Below, piece after piece: positions 1 to 7,300 of a DNA stretch of 18,938 nucleotides; positions within the stretch are counted from its first letter, which is position 1, and every line of letters starts with the position of its first letter. The stretch lies in contig JAURND010000081.1 in the NCBI GenBank assembly GCA_030830425.1, positions 1 through 18,938 on the forward strand. Direction: 5' to 3'. This DNA comes from Gammaproteobacteria bacterium (GTDB lineage: Bacteria; Pseudomonadota; Gammaproteobacteria; JAURND01). The notes under the pieces are model-generated. The model was given only the letters and a program-made list of their open reading frames with translations. It was not told the origin of the DNA and made no database searches. Made by a program: the position numbers and the translations under genes.

Positions 1-128
1 CTGAATTTTCGACTGCTGTCCGTCATTTTTTCAAAGATAAGATTGCTCAAATTCCTGATATTTTGAAAGCCAGATTGAATGATGTATTTGAGGCAATACG
101 CCATAATCCAGTCTCACTTTCAAGTTAA
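1..128 (+). CDS. IS630-family transposase, C-terminal fragment (5' end outside window)
   Basis: An open frame runs in from the left edge (first full codon at 3) and ends with TAA at 126-128, giving about 41 residues. The text (EFSTAVRHFF, then IPDILKARLNDVF) resembles the extreme C-terminus of IS630/Tc1-mariner type DDE transposases, where a 'F..F...FF......L...L.DNF' pattern follows the last catalytic acid. The catalytic DDE residues would lie outside the window, so intactness cannot be judged. The fragment is followed at once by an 80-bp element that recurs alone at 15810-15889, which fits a transposon end. The family assignment is by eye from a short tail; another transposase family is possible. 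Confidence 0.55.
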   Translation, partial: EFSTAVRHFFKDKIAQIPDILKARLNDVFEAIRHNPVSLSS

Positions 129-135
129 ACCAGTA

Positions 136-215
136 TATACTCCTCTCACTTCAATGTGAGACAAAACCAGGTGGTTTTTTAGGGAGGAAGTGTTCTGCTG
201 CCCCCTTAAATTCAA
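136..215 (+). repeat. 80-bp dispersed element, copy 1 (probable IS end or MITE)
   Basis: This block matches 15810-15889 in the same orientation with only a handful of differences. It holds a small hairpin (CTCAC, 6-nt loop, GTGAG, at 145-160) and a second imperfect hairpin formed by a T-rich/AGGG arm and the CCCCCTTAAA arm. Its right edge overlaps the rsmI stop codon (TGA, read on the minus strand at 214-212). Because a transposase tail ends 8 bp before it, I infer that it is, or derives from, the end of an insertion sequence. Confidence 0.7.
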
Positions 216-1069
216 ACATGAGTATAATTCTTCTGTCCAAACTGCATTTCTTTTAATTTGTTTTTAGGTATACCTGTGATTTTCTCGGCTAAAGCAATGG
301 CTTGTTTGGAGGATAGCTCATCGCTCAAAATACTTAAAATGCGCTGGGTTTCTTCAGTGTCTACCGCTGTTTTGGTCTTTGGTATGCCTTGAATGATCAC
401 CACAAATTCTCCTTTTTGATGATCGGGATTTTCGGCTAACCAGATACAAGCCGCTTGGGCGGTTCCTCTGAAAAAAGTTTCAAAATGTTTGGTCAATTCT
501 TTGGCGAAAACTACTGCGTGGTTTTGTCCAAATATAGCCGATATGTCTTTGGCGCAGTCTAAGATACGATGCGGTGATTCATAGCAGATCATCGTCGATG
601 TTGTTTTGAGAAATGTGCTTAATTTTTTTTGACGAGCGGTAGGTTGACTGGGTAAAAATCCGGTAAACACAAAATGATCTGTGGGTAATCCAGATGCGCA
701 TAAAGCCGTGATTGCCGCGCAGGCGCCGGGAATAGGGCAGAGGGTGATCCCCGCTTCACACAAGGCGCCCACCAAAATATAGCCCGGATCGCTGATCAGT
801 GGTGTGCCTGCATCACTGATGAGTGCAATATTTTTTCCTGCCTGTAGATGTGCTAATAACATGGGCACTCGCGCGTGCTCATTAAAATGATGCAATGAAA
901 TGAGCGGCGTTGTAATACCATAATGTTGTAACAAAGGTCGGCTATGACGTGTGTCTTCAGCGGCGATTAGGTCCACCGTTTTTAAAACGGTTAATGCTCT
1001 TAGTGTGATGTCGTCTCTATTTCCAATGGGCGTTGAGACTATATAGAAAATACCAAATGTTTGGGTCAT
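212..1069 (-). CDS. rsmI: 16S rRNA (cytidine(1402)-2'-O)-methyltransferase RsmI
   Basis: RsmI uses S-adenosylmethionine to 2'-O-methylate C1402 in the 16S rRNA decoding centre, in the cytoplasm. The 285-residue length is normal for the family. Family signatures are visible: the N-terminal YIVSTPIGNRDDITLRAL block, AEDTRHS near residue 40, ISDAGTPLISDPG around 84-96, the PGACAAITAL loop and the YESPHRI motif near 163. This is the tetrapyrrole-methylase (class III) fold. The ATG overlaps the rlmB stop codon as ATGA, so translation is probably coupled to rlmB. In many gammaproteobacteria rsmI instead sits divergently from lpoA, so pairing with rlmB is a local arrangement that joins two rRNA 2'-O-methylases. 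The stop codon lies inside the edge of the 80-bp dispersed element. Confidence 0.96.
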   Translation of the reverse strand: MTQTFGIFYIVSTPIGNRDDITLRALTVLKTVDLIAAEDTRHSRPLLQHYGITTPLISLHHFNEHARVPMLLAHLQAGKNIALISDAGTPLISDPGYILVGALCEAGITLCPIPGACAAITALCASGLPTDHFVFTGFLPSQPTARQKKLSTFLKTTSTMICYESPHRILDCAKDISAIFGQNHAVVFAKELTKHFETFFRGTAQAACIWLAENPDHQKGEFVVIIQGIPKTKTAVDTEETQRILSILSDELSSKQAIALAEKITGIPKNKLKEMQFGQKNYTHV

Positions 1070-1815
1070 TTTTTTAACGTTGCTGTTCGTTGTCTCACCG
1101 CTTCAAATAAACAAATACCCGTTGCGACAGAGACATTCAAGCTAGAGACAACACCTTGCATGGGAATGGCAAATAACGCATCGCAAGTTTCGCGAGTGAG
1201 TCGTCTTAAACCGTGCCCCTCTGCGCCAAGTACCCACGCGATGGATCCTTTTAGATCCGCTTCAAAAATAGATTGAGAGATCTCATCGCTAGCACCATAG
1301 ATCCAAATACCGCGATCTTTTAATTGTGTCATGGTGCGAGCTAAATTGGTCACTGGAATACAGGGGGTGATATTGGCTGCGCCGCTGGCAATTTTATACA
1401 CCACTGGCGTCAAGTGTACGGCCCTGTCTTTGGGTATGATCACAGCATGTACGCCAGCGGCATTTGCTGAGCGCAAACAAGCGCCTAAGTTATGGGGATC
1501 TTGCACGCCATCGAGTATTAACAAAAACGGGGGAACAGTCAGGGCATCTAAAAGCGGCATTAGGTCAGATTCAGTGAGTGCTGTATTGGGCATTAACTCA
1601 GCGATAACACCTTGATGTAACCCATTTTCGGCCAATTTATCTAGCGCGTCTGGTGCAGTGGTTTGGATGCGTAACTGCAGTTGTTTTGCCAATTGGGTGA
1701 TTTTTTGTACGCGTGGGTTAGATGTGGTGGGTTGTATGAATAGTTGTTTGACTTGTTGAGGTGTCTGCTGCAATAACACTGAAACCGCGTTTAGGCCATA
1801 AATGTAGTGAGTCAT
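1066..1815 (-). CDS. rlmB: 23S rRNA (guanosine(2251)-2'-O)-methyltransferase RlmB
   Basis: RlmB is a SpoU/TrmH-type (SPOUT, knotted fold) enzyme that methylates G2251 in the P-loop of 23S rRNA. The 249 residues have the expected order: an N-terminal substrate-binding domain (starting THYIYGLNAV), then the catalytic domain with DGVQDPHNLGACLRSA (motif 1, Asn and Arg), VLGAEGHGLRR (motif 2) and IPMQGVVSSLNVSVA (motif 3, where the Ser-Leu-Asn loop forms part of the knot). A ribosome-binding site, AGGA, lies 7 nt before the ATG. The 3' end overlaps rsmI by four bases. Upstream lies a 130-bp gap with a decayed repeat and then the ABC ATPase gene, so rlmB may have its own promoter there; none is obvious. 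Confidence 0.96.
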   Translation of the reverse strand: MTHYIYGLNAVSVLLQQTPQQVKQLFIQPTTSNPRVQKITQLAKQLQLRIQTTAPDALDKLAENGLHQGVIAELMPNTALTESDLMPLLDALTVPPFLLILDGVQDPHNLGACLRSANAAGVHAVIIPKDRAVHLTPVVYKIASGAANITPCIPVTNLARTMTQLKDRGIWIYGASDEISQSIFEADLKGSIAWVLGAEGHGLRRLTRETCDALFAIPMQGVVSSLNVSVATGICLFEAVRQRTATLKK

Positions 1816-1856
1816 GAGTAATTCCTGTTTGAAAGATAGGCGTATTTTTTGTTATT

Positions 1857-1913
1857 CCTCATCCGTCCTAAGGACACATTCTCCTCACGAAGGCAGAAGA
1901 GAATTGAGTGCTA
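1857..1913 (-). repeat. Decayed copy of the REP-like palindromic repeat
   Basis: The 57 bp between the ATPase gene and rlmB align, with many substitutions, to the repeat seen intact at 2729-2772: the CCTCATCCG start, a GGACAC..TTCTCCTCA centre, and AGAAGAGAATTGAGTG followed by GCTAC at the end. It is an old, degenerate copy in the same orientation as the 2729 copy. Confidence 0.6.
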
Positions 1914-1945
1914 CCAGGCAGAAAATTTCGCATTTTTGGCGAAAA

Positions 1946-2716
1946 TCATGACTGAAAATAAGCTTGAATCATCGGATGCGGATTGTTCATTAACGCCGCC
2001 AAGGGTAATACGGCAAGTACTTTTTTTTCTCCGAGAAAAGCGACGCGTTGTGAGATGCGCGCCAAGGAATGGATATCATGTGTAATGATCACGACTGTTA
2101 ATCCCAAACCCTGTTGTAAATTTAAGATGAGTTGATCAAATGCTTGTGCGCTTACCGGGTCTAAACCTGCAGTGGGTTCATCCAAAAACAAAATATCAGG
2201 GTCTAGCGCAATAGCGCGTGCTAAAGCGGCTCTTTTTTGCATGCCACCACTGAGTGCTGATGGATATTTTGTAGCGGCATCTTGTGGTAATCCGGCCATG
2301 GCTATTTTTAATAAAGCCATTTTCTGCTGTAGGGTATCAGGTAATGTGGTGAATGTTCGAAGTGGAAATTGCACGTTTTCCAACACTGTCAAACCGCTAA
2401 ATAAGGCATTTTGCTGAAATAAAACACCCCACCGCCTTCTAATGCGATTGGCTTGTTGAATAGTGCAAGTGGTCGTTTCTTGATCAAAAATTTTAATGCT
2501 CCCCGCGGTGGGTTTTAGCAGCATCAACATACTGCGCATTAAAGTTGTTTTTCCGCTCCCACTGCCGCCAATAATCCCCAGTATTTCATGTTTAAAAATC
2601 GATAAGTGGAGATCTTGGTGAATAATCTGCTCACCTAAACGTGTTTGTAATTGAGAAATGTGGATCAGACTTTCTTGGGGCATGGGCAGATATTTGTTTA
2701 ATTTTTTTTGAAGCAT
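1946..2716 (-). CDS. MlaF-like ABC transporter ATP-binding protein
   Basis: This is the nucleotide-binding subunit of an MCE-type lipid ABC transporter, working at the inner face of the inner membrane. All ATPase motifs are present in its 256 residues: Walker A GGSGSGKTT near 50-58, Q-loop LFQQNALFSGLTVLENVQFP, signature LSGGMQKR, Walker B DILFLDEPTAGLDP and the switch His in ITHD. The SGLTVLENV.FPLR stretch and the C-terminal family pattern resemble MlaF rather than amino-acid importers. The permease partner is the next gene upstream (3116-4234), separated by about 400 bp of tandem repeats. No MCE (MlaD-like) gene follows, as it normally would; rlmB comes next instead. An alternative start is the Met at residue 12; neither start has a clear ribosome-binding site. 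Confidence 0.9.
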   Translation of the reverse strand: MLQKKLNKYLPMPQESLIHISQLQTRLGEQIIHQDLHLSIFKHEILGIIGGSGSGKTTLMRSMLMLLKPTAGSIKIFDQETTTCTIQQANRIRRRWGVLFQQNALFSGLTVLENVQFPLRTFTTLPDTLQQKMALLKIAMAGLPQDAATKYPSALSGGMQKRAALARAIALDPDILFLDEPTAGLDPVSAQAFDQLILNLQQGLGLTVVIITHDIHSLARISQRVAFLGEKKVLAVLPLAALMNNPHPMIQAYFQS

Positions 2717-2728
2717 ATTTGATTGTTA

Positions 2729-3081
2729 CCCCTCATCCGCCCTACGGGCACCTTCTCCCCTTGAAGGGAGAAGGGAAATGAGTGTGCTACGTTCACCTTT
2801 TCTCACAAGGAGAGAAGGGAAGTTAGTGTGCTACGTTCACCTTTTCCCACAAGGGGAGAAGGGAAATGAGTGTGCTACGTTCACCTTTTCTCACAAGGGG
2901 AGAAGGGAAATGAGTGTGCTACGTTCACCTTTTCCCACAAGGAGAGAAGGGAAATGAGTGTGCTACAGTCACCTTTTCTCACAAGGAGAGAAGGGAAGTT
3001 AGTGTGGCTACTGGCACTTTTTCCCAAAAGGAGAGAAGGGAAATGAGTGTGCTACGGTCACCTTTTCCCAAAAGGAGAGAA
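2729..3081. repeat. Tandem array of 44-bp REP-derived repeats
   Basis: A canonical palindromic unit (CCCTCATCCGCC..GGGCACCTTCTCCCC..GGGAGAAGG) at about 2729-2772 is followed by seven head-to-tail units starting at 2773, 2817, 2861, 2905, 2949, 2993 and 3038. Each is 44 bp except the sixth, which is 45. Each unit reads GGGAA(A/G)T(G/T)AGTGTG, then CTACGTTCACCTTTTC and CCACAAGG(A/G)GAGAA, and is a degenerate derivative of the palindromic element. The inner units are far more like each other than like the canonical copy, which indicates local amplification. The array fills the gap between the MlaE-like permease and MlaF-like ATPase genes; the remaining bases to 3115 are a decayed edge. Confidence 0.92.
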
Positions 3082-3115
3082 AGAAAATCCGAATTCCCGC
3101 AGGGCCCATTCTAAT

Positions 3116-4234
3116 CTAAAGATTCTGCCAAGGTAAAATTAGAGAAAATATAGCATCGGCAACAATAATGAGAAAAATGGATTTCACCACACTTTTAGTC
3201 GTTTGTCGCCCTATGCTATCTGCCGTTGAGCTGACATTAAACCCTTCAAAACAACCGATAGTGGCAATAATCACCGCAAATATAGGCGCTTTTATCAATC
3301 CATTGAACAACGTTTTTAAGGCAATCATATCTGGAAAGTGGGATAGAAAATGATAAAAAGAAATGCCTAACAGAGATTTAGCTACGATCATGCCGCCGAA
3401 TACGCCAAAAATATCGGCCCAAAGAATTAATAAAGGCATGGTCAGTATCAGCCCCAATATTTTAGGGATCACCAAGCGATGTATGGGAGATAACCCCATC
3501 GTGCTGAGTGCATCAATTTCTTGATTGACCTGCATTGTGCCAATTTGTGCGGTGAATGCAGAGCTCGTACGTCCCGCCACAATAATCGCGGTGATCAGTG
3601 GGCCAAATTCTTGCAAGATGCCCACACCCAGAAAACTCACAATATAAATATTTGCACCATATGTTTTGAGTTGTTGCCCCATTTGATAAGCAATGACGAT
3701 ACCAATCAAAAAAGAAAGCAGCCCAACAATACCCAAAGCTTGATAGCCCGCTTCGTCCATCACATTCAACAAACTGCGCCATTGTATTTGCCAGATACGG
3801 CGAAAAGCTTGATACAAATTCACGCTCAGCTCGCCCAGAAAAGTAATGAGCTGGAAAGATTGCTGGGCATTGGCTAGTGTTTTTTTGCCAAGGCGCGCAA
3901 CCCAATTCAATGCGGATATTGGCGGCGGTTGATCGCTGATTTTTTTAGCTTCCCTCTCGATCAAAGCGAGCAAGGATGCTTGTGTGGGGTGTAAATTCAC
4001 CCATCCTATCGTTTTGCCTTTTTTTTCTAGTGCTTTTATGAGCCCGCTTAAAATCCAAGCCCCGACAGTGTCTAGTTTTGATAGTTTACTGGTGTCGATC
4101 ATCACCTTTTTTTCAGAGACAGAAAGTTGATTAAGCCTGTTTAATAAGGGGTTGAAATCATGCGCAACGATCCAATCGCCCTGGCAATAAAGGGTTTGAT
4201 GTTGATAATGAAGGGATGGGGGAAAGTGAGCCAT
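3116..4234 (-). CDS. MlaE-family lipid ABC transporter permease with N-terminal STAS domain
   Basis: This is an inner-membrane permease of the MCE/Mla lipid transport family. Residues about 10-100 look like a STAS domain (MIDTSKLSKLDTVGAWIL, the usual beta strand and helix around a conserved D-x-S/T-x-L core). Residues 120-372 are an MlaE domain with five or six hydrophobic segments and the family signature LQEFGPLITAIIVAGRTSSA near 200-220, then GTMQVNQEIDALSTMG. STAS-MlaE fusions are a recognised variant; in E. coli the STAS protein MlaB is separate. The partner ATPase is downstream beyond a repeat array. The gene starts 78 bp after the giant RhoGEF gene in the same direction, so read-through from it is possible. 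The start ATG has no strong ribosome-binding site. Confidence 0.92.
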   Translation of the reverse strand: MAHFPPSLHYQHQTLYCQGDWIVAHDFNPLLNRLNQLSVSEKKVMIDTSKLSKLDTVGAWILSGLIKALEKKGKTIGWVNLHPTQASLLALIEREAKKISDQPPPISALNWVARLGKKTLANAQQSFQLITFLGELSVNLYQAFRRIWQIQWRSLLNVMDEAGYQALGIVGLLSFLIGIVIAYQMGQQLKTYGANIYIVSFLGVGILQEFGPLITAIIVAGRTSSAFTAQIGTMQVNQEIDALSTMGLSPIHRLVIPKILGLILTMPLLILWADIFGVFGGMIVAKSLLGISFYHFLSHFPDMIALKTLFNGLIKAPIFAVIIATIGCFEGFNVSSTADSIGRQTTKSVVKSIFLIIVADAIFSLILPWQNL

Positions 4235-4312
4235 TGAGTGATGATCGTGAATGAATGCTGGTTGATGTTTTTGCGCTCACGCTTGTCTGCAGGACAATAT
4301 CGAAAGAAGTAG

Positions 4313-7300
4313 TTAGGTGGTTGCTAGTAGTAGGGGTGCCGTCTCCGCTTCCACTTCCGCTTCCGCTTCCACTCCCACTCCCACTCCCACTCCCGCCTTC
4401 GCTACCCCCCCTTTCTCTTCCGCTTTTGCTTCCACTTCCACCATACTGTTAGTCTCTCCTTTAGCCCAATGATGAAAAGCTGGTTTGAGTAAATATAACA
4501 AAGAAGCAGCGCCCAAAAATGCTAATGTGGTTGGATGATATGGATTTGAAATAATCGCCGTCAGCAACATCCCTGAAAATGAAACAAGCCCAGTCAACAT
4601 ATTATAAGCGGCTATGCAAAATTCAGCCTCTGAAGACTTTAGAGCATGGGGTGGTAATACGTTATTGTTTTTTGCACTATTAAGATCTTCTTCTAATCTC
4701 GCTTTTTGTTCCCCTAGCTCTTTTTTGAGTGCTGTATCGCTAGATTTTTCGATGGCATTGTTAAGTGTCTCTATTTGTTTTTGAGTATCCGCTTTCCAAT
4801 AACCGATATCAAAGTATTTAAGTCCCGCATGAAGCAGCTCAACACCAGAAAAAAACAACGAGATGCCAAATATTATGACAAAAGAAATATCTTGTGTATG
4901 ACCCGCAGTATTATTCAGTGTTAAAATGGCTAGTTGTATTGCACCCAGTAAATTAATGACTTCTTTTATGGTGCTATATTTAGAAAGATGGTTAGTATTA
5001 TCATCCTTATAATGATTCAAGCCTATTTCGGCAATTCGAATTAGCGAAGGGATACAGACAAAAAGTGCATCAGTCATTGTCCAGCAAGTATTCGGTTGAA
5101 AAAAAGAGCTTGTGTTAGCGTTAAATTGTGTGTTTGATTTAAGAATATTGACCCCAGGTAGCATCGTCGTCAGAAAGAAAAAAATATAATTCCAATCGAT
5201 TAAATTTTCCATATCATCATGGGTCACTCCAAAAAAAGCAGCTTTTGTTTTTAATGCGCTATGAGAATTTTTGATATTGCTAACGTGTTCTTGCTGAAGC
5301 TGTTTCACCGGTTGTATTTTTTTATCTAGATCCAAGCTTGTAGCCCGCGGCGCTGCGTTTGCTGGTGCGAATGAGGGTATTGATAACGCGATAGACTTTT
5401 CTGCTTCCTCATTTATTTCCGCCTGCTTTTTTTCTACATAACCTGCATCGCGGAGATTTTTTAGCTTTCGAAATAGTTTTATCCCTATACTGATAAACAG
5501 TGAGACGCTTGATATCAGCAAGACGTTCCAGGGTAAAACCCCCAGTTCAAATAAAACCAAGACTGGCGTTATCGTGACCCATAGCAATGCTAAGTCATTG
5601 AAAAATGCTTTTAGCATTAAACTGGGGGATTTCGTTTTCCAACAGAGCAAGCTGGCTATTGTGGCTAGACCGCCTACACAGATACTGGCGCTCAGGCCAA
5701 TGATTGCTGCCATATTGAGCGGTGACAATACGAGTGTGGTGACCAATCCCCCTATCAAGCCTAATAATATCAACCCTAGACCAATCGTGATTTTTTTTCC
5801 ATGTGTTTCATATAGGGTGTCAATTCGTGCCCATCCAAGATTTTTTTCGATCAAATAGGGTATTGCTAATAAAAGAGCAGCAGAGCACGCCACACCCCAT
5901 AATATTGCTGTTTTTACCATAGACATGGAATACAGCGCAGGTATGAGTGAATACAGAAATAGATAGAAGAAAATCAGAGAGATTTTCAATCTTGGCGCAT
6001 CACCCAAAGTCCATTTAGACAGCCGTTTTAGCTCGCGCGTGAATGTACGCGTATTGAATAAGTAGATAAGTATCGGTATTGCAACGCCCACGGCAAATAG
6101 GATCATTGGCATAGAGGCAGAAATAATCCCTAAGCCGAACATCAATAGAGCGGGCACTGGTATAAAAAATAGTTTGATCCATGCTTTGGTTTCCGTGTCA
6201 CTGTTGCGGACTAACCATAGCACACACAAAAATGCAATGGCAGTGCTGGCAAAAAATATGAGAGAAGAAATCTGTAGAGGGATACTTGTTAAATTTAAGG
6301 CGCTGATTAACCCATTTAGCCAATTTAAGCTTGTACTAACATGCAACAGGGTTGCCAATCTTGCCAACGATAGCAGTAGTGAGGCTCCAAAAATAATCAT
6401 CAAAACCCCAGAGATCAGGGCTCGACCCATTGTTTTATGGGGAGGAGTAATTGTAGCTATTTTAAATTTCTTGAAAATTGCCCTTAGTTTTTCTATTTCT
6501 TCAGATGATAAATCATTGCAGCCTTTGTTCTTTTTATTTCTATGGCTGACCCAGCATAGCAATGCCAGATCGGATTCTTTATTGTTTTCTGAGTAACCCG
6601 TTTCGGATTCTTTATTGTTTTCTGAGTAACCCGTTAAACTGTTAGGGTAGATATCTTCCATCAGCAGTAATTTGACGCGATCAATGTTCGAAAATAAAAT
6701 TTGTTTATTCAGGCGCTGATTACATTTTTGGATGAGGCTTGTTAGTTCAATAGTTGTCAGGCTCTCCTTGCTGCACTCGAGCATGTTATAGGCGCTATCT
6801 ATGGATGCAGGGGCTTTAACCCAAGGGTTATTCGGCTTCATCCATAATAAATAACTCACCAATGTGGCGCAAATTACAGCGCAGATTCCAATCAGCGTAA
6901 GCATTGGTAGGGAAAAAGAAAAATTCAGTGGATTGAAGTAAATGAATAATGCAACCCCCATGAGTAAAAAGAGCCCAAGCGTCAATAATCGGTCTGTTGT
7001 AGTATTAGCGGATTGCTGATTTTTGGCTTCAGTTTTTGATTGCTCAATGCTATCTTTTTGTTTTCGCGCCAGAAATGCTCGATAATGGGGGGTTAGTTCC
7101 GTTAAAAACAGAATCATGCTTTTAGTTTTTTGTTTTTCTTGCTCTGCAATGTTCTGTTCTCGTTCTCTTCTTTCAGCGTTGTTAAATTGCTCGCGACGCG
7201 TCTTTTCTGCCTCAGGCATATTTGCCTCAAGCATAGGGCGGGTGGTATGTTCTGCGGGCAGTACGACTGCAGGTTGAACTGGTTTTGAAGGTTGCTCTAC

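Noticed and set aside
2729..3081. CRISPR array
   Set aside because: The units are contiguous 44-bp repeats with no unique spacers of constant length, and no cas genes are present.
2914..3114. 66-residue plus-strand frame with GEKGNECATVTF-like repeats
   Set aside because: It lies wholly in the 44-bp tandem array; the repeats explain its coding potential.
3513..3905. 130-residue minus-strand frame inside the MlaE-like gene
   Set aside because: It is an out-of-frame shadow of the permease gene, with odd Cys/Trp-rich composition and no family similarity.
4255..4452. Plus-strand frame encoding a (PL)n-rich peptide
   Set aside because: It is antisense to the hexanucleotide tract in the tail of the giant protein; low complexity alone keeps it open.
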